Below, in pieces: positions 10,676 through 21,012 of a stretch of 28,260 nucleotides of DNA. Below the pieces are notes generated by a model. The model ran no database searches and was not told the DNA's origin. It saw only the letters and a list, made by a program, of their open reading frames with translations. The stretch spans positions 1-28,260 of the forward strand of contig JADRCO010000686.1 of assembly GCA_021464525.1 (NCBI GenBank). Direction: 5' to 3'. Made by a program: the position numbers and the translations under genes. Position 1 is the first letter of the stretch, and the number at the start of each line of letters is the position of its first letter. Origin of the DNA: Rhizophagus sp. LPA8_4_AMF. Lineage: Eukaryota > Glomeromycota > Glomeromycetes > Glomerales > Glomeraceae.

Positions 10676-11098
10676 TTAATCTTGAACCGTTCCCATTATA
10701 ATTTCATCCGTTTCTTTTGAGACGCGCAAATAAAGTTCTAACATTAAGCTTTGTTCGAGAATGTATTTTTGTGATGGAGTCAATGATGGCTCGTTATAGG
10801 GTGTATTCACATCATACTCGTAATTCAATAAATCTAAAACTGCCGAATGAGATATATATTTACATCTTACAAAATAATTTGTTTCAAGGTATTCGTAGAA
10901 GAATTCGTGATCGTAATTAAGATTGTCATCCGGATCGTTATGATCATTTGACAAATCATCTCGAACAATTTTGAAAGTTACTAAAAAAATTTTTTCAAAA
11001 ATTTTTTCATTTGTTGAGCTATGATAAAATCTTCCTTTAATAAGTGGCCGACGTTGCACAATTGTCGCAACTGCTGTTTGGTTAATAGAGGTAGACAT
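10676..11098 (-). CDS. Short family protein, 140 aa, function unknown
   Basis: The start is the ATG at 11098 (MSTSINQTAVATIVQRR). An upstream in-frame GTG at 11122 gives a longer frame, but paralogs align from MS/MN onward. Conserved blocks in order are VATIVQRRPLIKGRFYHS (residues about 10-27), IFLVTFKIV, NDPDDNLNYDHEFFYEYL (about 57-74), YFVRCKYISHSAVLDLLN, LTPSQKYILEQSL, and a C-terminal ELYLRVSKETDEIIM. Two oddities stand out: EKIF is tandemly duplicated (NEKIFEKIF) by a 12-base repeat near 10985-11010, and the C-terminus runs five residues past the usual end (GTVQD). There is no signal peptide, membrane segment or known catalytic motif, so a small soluble intracellular protein is likely. 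It is transcribed leftward with a TATA-like element at 11171-11182. Confidence 0.85.
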   Translation of the reverse strand: MSTSINQTAVATIVQRRPLIKGRFYHSSTNEKIFEKIFLVTFKIVRDDLSNDHNDPDDNLNYDHEFFYEYLETNYFVRCKYISHSAVLDLLNYEYDVNTPYNEPSLTPSQKYILEQSLMLELYLRVSKETDEIIMGTVQD

Positions 11099-11170
11099 TG
11101 TAATTGTGGCGCTTTTAAGCACCTAGGTAAAGGGGAAACCGAATTTTGGAGAACTCAGTCGTTGAATTTG

Positions 11171-11182
11171 GGGGTTTATATA
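11171..11182 (-). promoter_or_regulatory. TATA-like promoter element TATATAAACCCC
   Basis: Reading on the minus strand, TATATAAACCCC begins 84 bases before the ATG at 11098. The first 11 bases are identical to the elements before the genes at 14907 and 21885, while surrounding sequence is less conserved. Confidence 0.7.
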
Positions 11183-12335
11183 TTACTATACTGATCGTCC
11201 CCTTTGTGTTATTATTGTATTACGTACATTTACGCTCGTGCATATCCTAACGAACTTTATTGAACTTTATTATATGCAAAGCTAAAATGTATATAATTAA
11301 ATACATGCATTTAATTATATAATTGTGACCTGCATAAATTTTTGTTTATGACACAATTCATTTATTATAAACAAATGTACTATACTACTCTTCGCTGAAT
11401 GAATACTGTATTTCACCTTAAGAATATCAGAAGTATATACAAACAAAATTTTTTAATATCATATTATTCGTATAACTGTTAACAAGCTTAGCAACTTGGT
11501 TATCAAACCGAGTATATAATATAGATATACGAACTCTTAAAGCTTTTAAAGCTTTAAAAGAATTTTGTCAGGTGATCAATTTAATGATTTTCATCGCTAA
11601 CAACAATAACAACATTTTTGGATTTGAATAAATTTATGGTTAACGCATTAAATTTATTTTTTGATTGATTGCAGTTATTATTATTATTATTATTTTTTTT
11701 AAAAAAAAAAGAAAACATGAATGAAATCGTTTTTACATTTAAATTTTGGATGCAGGTTTATTCCTTGTTAATTCCGCTGATTTCAATATGCCTTTTTTAT
11801 GCTTAAAAATGAAAAAAAATTATTTTTTTTTTTTCATTCTTAAACTAATAAAGTAATGTCTATTTCCCGAAATTTTTCCAAGTTTACGTTTATCGATTTG
11901 TTTCATTTGTTATTGAAAAATTAGAAAGTATCTTTTTATTCGTCGTTTAATTAGAGTCATAGTGTAAATGATTTCTAAAAGTATGACCTAATAATATTAA
12001 AAATATGGTTATAATATTATAATATTTTAGTATTAAAGTTATTTTTTTCTTTGTGCCATATATAGCTTAATCATTTTATATAATAAATAAAAAACGATTT
12101 AGGCAAATCATCATGATCACGAAGATACTTTCTCAAGAAAGGGATAGAAAAGATCATCATGTCAGTCAGGTACACAGAAATCACAACATTGACGAAAATA
12201 GAAATCATAACAAACAAACCCCTAATCATGAGTAAAAAAAAATTGATTAATAAGGGAAAAAAATACGTAAATCTATTGTTAACAGCGTGGTTGTCATTGG
12301 AATAAATTAGGAAATTATTGAAAGTAAAAATTTTA
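11183..12335. other. Intergenic; shares short blocks with 19.9-20.4 kb
   Basis: No supported gene. A hairpin-prone stretch ATATAATTAAATACATGCATTTAATTATAT lies near 11290-11322. CTTAAACTAATAAAGTAA (about 11839) and AATAAATTAGGAAATTATTGAAAGT (about 12301) have close counterparts near 19921 and 20385 with nearly the same spacing, suggesting an old duplication of about 0.5 kb. Confidence 0.4.
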
Positions 12336-12557
12336 TTAATGTTTGTGCCACATAATACAATAATACATCTTCGTTCTCTTTGGAAGGTTACTCTTCTTTT
12401 TCTTTTTGGATACAGGAGTCTTCTTTTTCTTAGTGGCTATATTAGCGTTGATTCTCTCAGCGGCTTTTGAAGAAGTTTCTGCTGCTTCGGTGACTATCAT
12501 GGGCTCAACTGATCGAGGTGGTTCATGTGGAGTAGAAGGAAAAGAATAAAGAATTTT
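12336..12557 (-). CDS. Lysine-rich terminal exon or gene fragment, 73 codons
   Basis: The minus frame is open from a TAG at 12558-12560 to a TAA at 12336-12338, with no in-frame ATG near its 5' end. That is consistent with a terminal exon after an acceptor such as TTATAG just upstream. The product reads FPSTPHEPPRSVEPMIVTEA, then AAERINANIATKKKKTPVSK, then KKKKSNLPKRTKMYYCIMWH. The composition is protein-like and the two lysine clusters look like a nuclear localisation signal. The local DNA is less AT-rich than its surroundings. I could not place the upstream exon with confidence. It could be the end of a real spliced gene or a relic. No family recognised. Confidence 0.4.
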   Translation of the reverse strand, partial: KILYSFPSTPHEPPRSVEPMIVTEAAETSSKAAERINANIATKKKKTPVSKKKKKSNLPKRTKMYYCIMWHKH

Positions 12558-12689
12558 CTATAATCCTTATCAGGTGTCACGTACCTTTTCGGAGAAATGT
12601 TAAATAAATTTACGTTAGTATTTGATAAAAATGAAAATAATAAAATCTATATATTCTTATATAAGCGCTTGTCGAAATTCTCTAATTAC

Positions 12690-13103
12690 GGCGGTTCGGC
12701 ATTTCCGTATATGCCGTAAATAATTCCATAACCTTAAAATGCCGTAAATGATTAAAGACATTTTTTTTTCTTATAAAAATATATATATATTTAGTATCGG
12801 TTCATGGCGCACGTCATTTTTTTTTTTTTTTTAAGGAGTGGTTGTTCTTGACTTCTTGGACATCCCGGTAAGTAAAAAAGCTTTTTTGACGTTTACTATT
12901 AAGAAACAACGTAAACTTCGTTTCTTTATCTCTCTTTCCCTATAAAAAAAGTCGATCCGTTTTATATTCCATCTTTTTTCCATAAAAGGCTCATATTTCC
13001 GGAATTAATAACCTTATATCACGGAATTTATTAAAATTTTTTATAGGGTTTTAGATATTTATAGCATGTAAAATTACGACATTACGGTACTTGCCGTACC
13101 TAA
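12690..13103. repeat. Region with repeated GCCGTAAAT/ATTACGGC motifs, possible small element
   Basis: GGTTCGGCATTTCCGTATATG at about 12692 pairs, in inverse orientation, with GGTACGGCAAGTACCGTAATG at about 13081-13101. Further ATGCCGTAAAT copies lie at 12713 and 12739. The arms are short and imperfect. No coding frame. Confidence 0.3.
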
Positions 13104-14836
13104 AAATAATCTACTATACGTTTTGATAAAACATTGGTTCATATAAAATTAAATATCCTACGTCAAAATTATAGGAGCTTTGGAATATTTATAATATTAA
13201 ATTACAATGTAGCAGTTGCTACCGTAAAGTTCTGTATTATGTTTCCTATGTATAGTATCCTTTCTTCTTTCAGAGTACCATACTCCGGGTACTAAATACT
13301 TATATTCATTTTAGCGTTTACATATATTGCTAAAAATTCTTATAATTCTGGATTCAAAGAAGTTATAAACTTTTTGTACAATGTGAATATGTGATATGAA
13401 TAATATGTAATTATTGCAGTTTTCAAAATTCTGTGCACATTGCAGGGCAATTATAGGATAAATTATCCGGTAATCGTCTTGTTAATCTTGTATTTATTCA
13501 GTAAGCAATTTATTAAGTAATTCGCATGGGATAGCATAATTATGAAAACAATGATAATATTTGAATTCAAAATTTAAATTGAAATAACGTTTTTAATACA
13601 CATAACATTGTTTGTATTTGTTTGCTGCAGTTATTCAAATGAAACAATGATTTCTTTAGTATGCAGATATTTGACAATGAAGTTAATTACGTCGTTGACG
13701 TTAGACGTAAAATTCAATACGGCTTAACGTATCAAAATATAAATATTCTTTAACAAGTTCGAAAATTATTATTTATTTTTTTTTTTTTATGTATTAATAA
13801 TAGTAAATTTCATTGTCCTTTATAGCACTTACTACTCTTTGAATTAACAGTACTATTTATCTCTTTCATAATCTATTTTTAACGTTTTAAAAAAAAAACG
13901 TTGCAAATCGAAATCCATATAATTATCATCATCCCTTCTATTAGCATTAGTTTAATATTTATATTTGTTTCTAATGTTTTCTAATGAAGTAAGAGGAAAG
14001 TTAGTGACTAGTATGTTAGCTGATATTTATCGTTATGGTAGTACGTAAAAAGAATTAAACTTTGAAAACGCAAAAGTGACCAAGTCTATAATTTTAAAGT
14101 ATGTCGTTAAATTTACAATTTTTAAAAATAAGCAAATAAGTGTAATTTCATACAATATCCAATTATTCATGTATGTAAAATAAAAAAAATGGTTCAAAAA
14201 GTTGTATCCAAGGAATGAAGTTAATAATCTATTCCATTTCTATTCTATCGAAATTAAATACATTATAAAAGTTACTACTACTACATCAGGAAAATTTCCC
14301 ACTTAAAATCCACATGGAAATCCACATCAAATATTGTAGAAATCTGAATAGTTCAATATTCTCCAACTTGTGACAAACACAAAGTAAAATATGTAGGATG
14401 GAATTCCACCTATTTCCGAACACCGATCTACCTAAAAATTTTATGATACGGTCTTAATTATCGTCATACTACTAATATCGTACAAGTTAAAAAATGGAAA
14501 GAAAAAATTTTTTCCCATTTTAAATTAGTAAAGTAAGTCTGCTTATTCAAGAGACTTTATTATCAATTAAAAATAATTTTATAATGTGTTTCATTCGTTT
14601 TTAAATTATAATTAATCGGCTTGAATATGTCACTGTGAAACGTCGATCTTTTGGGAGAGAATGAATAAGGGGCATTATCTGTTATGCAACCATTTATTCT
14701 GCAACATGATCGAGTTATATGATTACCAAATAAGGTAAATCTAAGACAGCCACAAAGCCAATGTTATTATGTTGGTGGTTATTGCACGACATTGGAAAAA
14801 CAAATCTTTATTTTTACATTGATACATTGAAAAAAT
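13104..14836. other. Intergenic region upstream of the 14907 gene
   Basis: No supported gene. The part around 14200-14260 (ATCTATTCCATTTCTATTCTATCGAAATTAAAT) resembles 19800-19830, which suggests shared upstream flank between a family gene and the 19.8-20.4 kb region. Confidence 0.45.
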
Positions 14837-14847
14837 TATATAAACCC
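14837..14847 (+). promoter_or_regulatory. TATA-like promoter element TATATAAACCC
   Basis: It begins 70 bases before the ATG at 14907 and is identical over 11 bases to the element before the 21885 gene and to the start of the minus-strand element before the 11098 start. Confidence 0.7.
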
Positions 14848-14906
14848 TAACTCGATGATTCCACCATCTTTAATTATTTAAAATATTAAAATATCAAAGA
14901 TACAAT

Positions 14907-15317
14907 ATGTCTAATTCGTCAGCTTCTGTTAATCCAGTCGCAACAATCATTCAACGTCGGTTACTTATTAAAGGAAGATTTTTTCATAGTATACCGACCG
15001 ATGAAAAAATTTTTTTAATAACCTACAAACTTATTCAAGAAAATCCTGGTTTCTCAAATGATGATCATGATCCCGACGATCACCTTAAATATGACCATGA
15101 ATTCCTTTATTCATGCAATACAGTAAATTATTATGTAAGATGTAAATTATTATCTTATTTAACAGTTGAAGATTTACTAAATAATGAGGAATTTGATATA
15201 AATAGTCGAAATAACGAGATACCATTGTCTCCACAACAAAAATTAAGTCTAGAAGAAAGCTTGTTAGTAAAGCTTTATTTACGGCTTTCACAAGGAGCGG
15301 ATGAAATTATAATTTAA
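14907..15317 (+). CDS. Short family protein, 136 aa, function unknown
   Basis: Intronless ATG frame beginning MSNSSASVNPVATIIQRR. Blocks in order: QRRLLIKGRFFHS (residues about 17-29), EKIFLITYKLIQENPGFSND, DHDPDDHLKYDHEFLYSCN (about 53-71), YYVRCKLLSYLTVEDLLNNE, IPLSPQQKLSLEESLLVKLY, ending LRLSQGADEIII. It is closest by eye to the 21885 gene. No targeting sequence, transmembrane segment or known catalytic motif is visible. The acidic DPDD block next to YDHEF and the basic QRR..IKGR block suggest conserved surface or binding patches, but no function can be assigned. Its 3' flank (15474-16033) is duplicated after the relic at 18324-18473. Confidence 0.88.
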   Translation: MSNSSASVNPVATIIQRRLLIKGRFFHSIPTDEKIFLITYKLIQENPGFSNDDHDPDDHLKYDHEFLYSCNTVNYYVRCKLLSYLTVEDLLNNEEFDINSRNNEIPLSPQQKLSLEESLLVKLYLRLSQGADEIII

Positions 15318-18300
15318 ATATTATATATACTATTAGAAAAGAGTGTATATTATTGCACGCTTCACACTTATCATTATGTTAAACTTATTAAATATGCTTT
15401 TGGTAGAACTTATAAATTCTACCTATCCTATATGATTATACCCCTTCCATATTTATGTAAAATTATTAAGTTAATAGTGAAAATGCATATGCTATTTCAA
15501 TAAGATTATGTTCCACTTGTCAATAATTATCATACGCCAAACTTTAATTAAGTTACAAGATATTTTACTCAAACACTCCTGATGGAAAAGGAAACAATTT
15601 ACGGTTTATTTACCGACCTGAATTGTTAGAAATATTCTCACGCCAATAACATGTACTTTAAGTCACCTAATGTGCGTTCATTACTTTATTTAATCAAAAT
15701 TATGAAAATTTGAATTTATCGTAATTATAGAAAAACTTTCAACATAACGTTTATTAGATATGATATAAAAATTTAAGGTTAAAATTCACTGTAAGATTAA
15801 GTTCTTTTAATTATAGTTATAATACTTGCAAATTTTTTATAAACATAATTTGACTTACCTTTTTTAAACACACACATATATATGTATACACAAAAAAAAA
15901 GAAATAAATTAAAAATAAAGCGATCATTCTCGTATATATGATTACGTCGCATTGCATAAAGGCTTGTGTAATTCAAAGTGTATAACTGCTAAGTTTAAAA
16001 TTAGTCGTGATGCATATTCGGTCAACTCAAATTCTCAACTATTAACAAAAAAATTATGCTGTAATTTATGTGACGAATATTGTGTCAATGGCTGAATTTT
16101 AGTGCATGTATCCGTGTTTAACATAGGCGACTTTATACATAGTCAATTTTTATAGGATATTAATAAATAATATATAACAAAATTATTTACATAGTATAAA
16201 ATGATCAAACTATAATTAAGAAACAATGATATCGTCCACTATTGCATTTATTTGTTTTAATTGAACATATTAAATCCGCGCGTTACTTACTATTAAAATG
16301 TGTTAAAAAAAAGAGAGAAACAAGTCAATTTGTGCATCAAGAATTTATATCATCAACCTGAAATGAAGTTTTATTTAGCGACCTTTATAGTGCAAATAAT
16401 AATGATACATCACTGGAAGAGCTACAAACCGAAGCTATGTATACGGTACCTTCCTTAACTTTTTCTGAATTTTCAATGTCCTATTAATGATAATCCATTG
16501 AAGTATAACAGATAAATAAGGCCGCTCATACTACTGCGCCAATATTATATATTTTTTGATAATGTTTAAAGAATTTTATCGATATTATATTATATTACAC
16601 GATTCAATTTATTTTAAATAATAAAAAATTTAAAAACAAGAGAAACAACAAAATATGCGTATCATATGATCAATTGTCTCCCCCTTTTTTCGTTATTAAT
16701 TGATGTGGGTTTTCCCAAAGAATTTTTCCCAGTAGCGATCAGACCTATGATTTCATTTTTCTCCTCCTGATTAAAAAAGTTTTGGTTACAGTTCATTATC
16801 ATCATCATAAAAATCGATTCATTTTAATTTTACTCAAACATATTATTATTCTACCTTGTTGTTCTACTAGTTTTCCTAGCGATAAAATATTCATCATCAC
16901 TCCCTTTTCATTTTGAATTCATCAACTCCCTCTGACTTCAGGACGAGGAATATTGATTGACTTTGATTTTTTGACAAATTACTAGGGATGAGAGCAGCTC
17001 GTTCGGCTCTATTTCAGCTTGCTGTCGGTTTTACATTAAAAAATATTAGGTCATGTGATAATGATCAATTACCAAAACCTCGATAGTTGACCCATGATCG
17101 TCATAATTTTGACGTTTAATTTTTCTAAGTTAATAAAATAAATTTTAACTTACAGATTTTCTTTTTTTTTTTTATTTATTCTAAAAGAATATGTATTTCT
17201 TACTCATAATAGAATTTTAGCTCACATAAATTCGAAATTCAGCTAGATTTAGGATCGGCTCAAAAAATCTGCCCGAAATCACGTGATTCGGTCCGTTACC
17301 ATCGCTACTCGCCATATGTTTTTTTCAGCCGGTTCTTTATGTTTAGAAGCTTGCTGCAATAATAACCACATTTCAAGTGAAACCATGATTTCGTTAGTGC
17401 CAGTTTGTGAGTTCTCAACCATCTAAAAACTTAGTTTTTCCAAGTTAATTTTTGTTAAATTTAGAATTCCTAACACTCATGATTCAGCTCTAACAAACTA
17501 TCAGTTCTTCAAAAGTTAAACCTAAATTTTTTAAGCCTTTTTCAGTTGTTGTGTTACCCTTAGAAAGTTTCAACTTTTGTTCATTTACTCATCTCCTGAT
17601 TAACTTTGCTTAACTCTTCTGAAATAAAACTTCGTTCGAAGCAACTTACTACATCTCTGTAAGTGCTACTGTAAGTTCTCTACTTTATTCTTTAAATCCT
17701 TTAATTCTCTAATAAATCCACTTTAAGTCACTTTATTTCATCACACTTTAAGCCGTGCTATTTCATTATTTAGGCTCGTTATTTTATCGTTCATTTTAAA
17801 ACTAATACTTTAAGCTGTTCTATAGTGTTTGCACCTTTCCATGGTATATCTTCAATAATTCCGTATTTAGCTCGTTTATTTCAGTTTAAGTTATTTGCTT
17901 CCTCCATTTTACTTGAAAAAAGAAAAGATAAAAGTGTCCGTATATATATATTAATTAAATTATGTATCAATTATATCATTTGAACATTTGTATCATTTGT
18001 GAATCTTTGTATTACTAGGAAAACGGAAACCGTTTAAGTCCTTCGCGTTGCATAACTCGCAAGTGTTACGTGATCTATGTGTCATATATTCATTTGGCAT
18101 ATTTCAGGGGTCAAATAGGTAGCGTTACATAATCGCAAAAAAGGAAATAAAATTGTCGATTGTGACAGGACAAAAACGTGGGTTAAAACAAATTTTGCTA
18201 GTTCAGTACGGTAAATAGTCCTTCGCTAATGCTTCGGACAATAATACTGCGTTCCATCACATGAAAATATGTTTAACAGTGTAATCACCTACCTACTACG

Positions 18301-18323
18301 CCTCCATTCATTTTCAACAATAA
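15318..18323. other. Intergenic with duplicated 3' flank and one exon-like fragment
   Basis: 15474-15498 (ATAGTGAAAATGCATATGCTATTTC), 15915-15925 and 16001-16033 have counterparts in the same order at 18635-18659, 18871-18880 and 18930-18963. A fragment with protein-like composition lies at 16362-16487. The rest, including the pyrimidine-rich 17340-17900 stretch, shows no gene that I can support. Confidence 0.55.
16362..16487 (+). pseudogene. Short protein-like fragment, possible exon relic
   Basis: An open frame of 41 codons between a TGA (16359-16361) and a TAA (16485-16487). It reads EVLFSDLYSANNNDTSLEEL then QTEAMYTVPSLTFSEFSMSY. The composition is strikingly non-random for this window. 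The EAMYT..LTF pattern reminds me of the C-terminal tail after the kinase domain in expanded Rhizophagus kinases, but this is recollection only. There is no start codon and no neighbouring exon, so I treat it as a relic. Confidence 0.3.
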
Positions 18324-18473
18324 TTCACCGATATTTTTACATTAGAAATGTTGAACAACAAAATATTCTGGTCACACAAAAATGCCAAGCATCCGAAAAT
18401 CATTATCCCTACAACAAAAAGTAGGATCTTTTATTTGCGCGTTTCACAAGAAACTAACGAAATTATAATTTAG
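18324..18473 (+). pseudogene. Truncated relic of the short family gene
   Basis: A single open frame starting after a TAA (18321-18323) ends at TAG 18471-18473. It matches the C-terminal third of the intact members: TLEMLNNKIF against TLEDLLNKEDF, NAKHPKI against NARNSEI, and FYLRVSQETNEIII against LYLRVSKETDEIIM. About 13 residues are missing between the QQ(K/R) block and the YLR block. There is no start codon. A weak echo of the N-terminal part (SHENMFNSVITYLL against TDEKIFLITYKLI) lies at about 18250-18290. The ending is closest to that of the 10676-11098 gene. The relic keeps the family 3' flank, which shows that the whole gene-plus-flank segment was duplicated. Confidence 0.7.
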
Positions 18474-18559
18474 AATGGCACATAATGATATTAAAATTTC
18501 CCTCTTTACCGTACCTATTAAACAACTGAATTAATTTTATTATTTGTTATAATTGTATC

Positions 18560-18980
18560 AACTCCTCCGTCTTTTCTTATCTTACTCCTTTATCATCTGC
18601 TCCTTTACCTCCTCTTCCTGTTTATTCACTAAATATAGTGAAAGTGCATACGCTATTCCATACGACCATACAGTATGATTATTACCTCCACTATAATATT
18701 AAAACTTTAAATTATACCAAGATGGTTATTCAAATACTAGATAAAAAATTTAAATTCAAATCCATTATAAGATTTAAGTCCTTTTTAGTGAAACTTTCGA
18801 AAAACATTGTATAATAACTTACATTTTTAAAGTGCATTTACTGTATGTACATGTATAAAAAGAAATAATATAAAGTGATCATTTACGTTGTAGTTGTGTA
18901 AAACCTTGTGTAAATAAGTATAATAATTGTTAGTCGTGATACATAATCGGTCAGTTCAATTATTACAAGTAAAAAAATAA
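18560..18980 (+). repeat. Duplicated 3' flank of the family gene (copy of 15474-16050)
   Basis: Blocks ATAGTGAAAGTGCATACGCTATTCC (18635-18659), TAAAGTGATCATTTACG (18871) and TTAGTCGTGATACATAATCGGTCAGTTCAATT (18930-18963) follow the relic in the same order as in the 14907 gene flank. 18560-18620 is pyrimidine-rich with TCC/CCTC runs, like 22340-22445 after the 21885 gene. A third partial copy of the last block is at about 20620-20660. Confidence 0.65.
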
Positions 18981-19968
18981 AATTATATTTTTTGTCATTT
19001 ATGTGGTCGAAATAATAAAATAAACATGAATTTAGGTTAATTAATGCATTAACTCCATGATCAAGTGATTTGAATAAAAAAAAAATATTTATAAATATAT
19101 TCAGTTTTCGTTTATAAAGATCTAGTATAGATTTAATCAATTGATGTGTTTAATTATTATTTCTTTGTAGTTGGATTATCATGCATAAGATACATTTCTG
19201 TTGTATGATTATTATTTAATCTCATCATCAACTTTGAAAGAAGAAACAAAAGTGCATACATTAAAAAAATAAATACTAAAATTTTCTCATTCATCATCAT
19301 CATCATCATCATATATTAAAGGAGAATATGCACTCGTCAATTCATTTTTTCTAATCAATTTAATCGTTGCGATGGCTGGCAAGTAACATAGTACCGGAAC
19401 TTGTAATTTGAAAATTTATTTTACTTTTGAAATATCTTTGTATATTTAGTACGCACGATAATCTCTCATGACGTTCACCATTTTACTTTCTAAGTGAAAC
19501 TTGATATTCCTTACTTGATTAACTAAAACCTGAGAAGCATGTTCTCATTATACTTATCATTGTAAAAGGTAAAGATGCAACAACGTTTTAATAAGTAAAA
19601 AAATGGCTAATTATTTCGTATATCCAAAGAAACAATGAATAACCGCAAACACAAAATGTCAATAACAATTCCAATTTTAAGTTATTTTTCAATTTTTCAC
19701 CAATCGATTAAAGGTGATTGGTTGATCAATTCACACCCATTATTTACAATATATGAAGTAAAAAAATTGTAAAAAAAAATTGTTTCTATGGAAAAAATTA
19801 TTCTATTTATTCTATCCGAAATTAAATCGCAACAAAAGAATAACTAACAACCGCCAGTATCATCGTTTCCCATATTACTAGTAATGTCTTGCATGCTGGA
19901 AAGAAAAGTTGTTTCCATCTTTAAACTAATAAAATAAAGGTAACCTCCCGAAATATTCAATAATTGGG
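18981..19968. other. Intergenic region
   Basis: No supported gene. It contains a CAT triplet microsatellite (19292-19312) and, at 19785-19955, blocks resembling the upstream flank of the 14907 gene and the 11.84 kb region. Confidence 0.45.
19292..19312. repeat. (CAT)7 microsatellite
   Basis: Seven uninterrupted CAT units in non-coding sequence. Confidence 0.9.
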
Positions 19969-20019
19969 TACTTGATAATAGGATAAAACGGCGCAGCCGT
20001 TTTATCCTATTATTAAGTA
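19969..20019. repeat. Hairpin palindrome with GGC-GCA-GCC apex
   Basis: Arms of 24 bases (TACTTGATAATAGGATAAAACGGC on the left) pair with a single mismatch around the loop GCA (19993-19995). The nine-base apex GGCGCAGCC is the reverse complement of the apex of the hairpin at 84-172, while the stems are unrelated. Confidence 0.9.
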
Positions 20020-20468
20020 TGTCACATGCAATAATTATATTATCGTTTAGCTTTTTAATGTTTATATTAATAGTTAAAAATGTTTATATGTAAGTTAATA
20101 AATAAAAGTTATAAAAAGTTTATTATAAATGATTATACCCAATTATCGTATCATGCAGGATATGATATTCAACATGAACCTATATGGCTAATGATAATAC
20201 CGAATATAAATATTTTCAAAAATTTGATTAACAATATATTCAATTATGATCATAATTTCAAAGTAAAATTTATATTGTTTATATTGTGTGTGGCTGTTAT
20301 TAAAATTATTGATATTGACAACAATGACGAAAAAAGAAATTTTAACAAAGCGGATTTAGTCATGAGATAAATAGACGTCGTCATATAAATAAATTAGGAA
20401 AATATTGAAAGTGAAATGCATTATGATGCTCATCCGCAGGATGTAATATTTTTTATAACTACTCATTG
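20020..20468. other. Intergenic with possible highly decayed family copy
   Basis: A 96-codon plus frame at 20080-20370 is at chance length. One part, NINIFKN...IFNYDHNF, loosely resembles the NIFLI...LNYDHEF portion of the family. The location lies between a copy of an upstream flank (to 19955) and a copy of the downstream flank (20620 on), which is where a lost copy would be expected. Confidence 0.25.
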
Positions 20469-20606
20469 CAGAAATTTAATTTCCTTAATATGCAGTAACT
20501 GCGTATTTACTATATTTTCACTATACGGTTACTATTACGCTATGTAATTACTATATGACTACGATGCATACAATACAGTTACTGCATATTAAGGAACAGG
20601 TTTCTG
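20469..20606. mobile_element. Foldback MITE-like element, CAGAAA...TTTCTG
   Basis: The left end CAGAAATTTAATTTCCTTAATATGCAGTAACTG pairs with the right end, whose reverse complement begins CAGAAACCTG and continues TTCCTTAATATGCAGTAACTG. The interior repeats TTACTAT/ATAGTAA motifs and is also partly self-complementary. 138 bp, non-coding. Confidence 0.6.
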
Positions 20607-21012
20607 TAATAGTACTCTTTGCATTCAGTCAGCTCAATTACTGTAAGTAAAAAATAAATAAATAAATAAAAAAATAATCAATTTAACTGAAAATATTCAG
20701 CAAAATCTTAAAATCAAAATAAATGAATATTTTCCAGATACTTTCTGATTCTCGCGTTTAAAAAAAAATTAGTCATTTAAACAAATATTGATGGAGTTTA
20801 CAATCAGAAAGAGTGAACGTTACTTTTGCTAAATAATATCCGTCATAGAATTTCAATATTTTATTCATAAACATGTTAACATATTAGTTCCAGGATTACT
20901 ATAAGTGAAAATATTAGTTTGATTTTTTAAAGTATTTATAATATTGATAATGTATATATATTTTGTTCTCACATTTATATAAAATATACTAAATTTAATT
21001 TAAAATATGCAT

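Noticed and set aside
10717..10920. Plus-strand frame of 67 codons, and the similar minus-strand frame at 15085-15291
   Set aside because: Both are antisense shadows of intact family genes; their mutual similarity reflects the sense-strand homology.
16983..17320. Possible hAT ends TAGGGATG... and TAGCGATGG...
   Set aside because: Similarity stops after about eight bases and the flanking octamers do not match.
18883..19140. 85-codon minus-strand frame
   Set aside because: Chance-length frame of Ile/Phe/Asn-rich residues inside the duplicated 3' flank; the corresponding flank at 15.9-16.1 kb does not preserve it.
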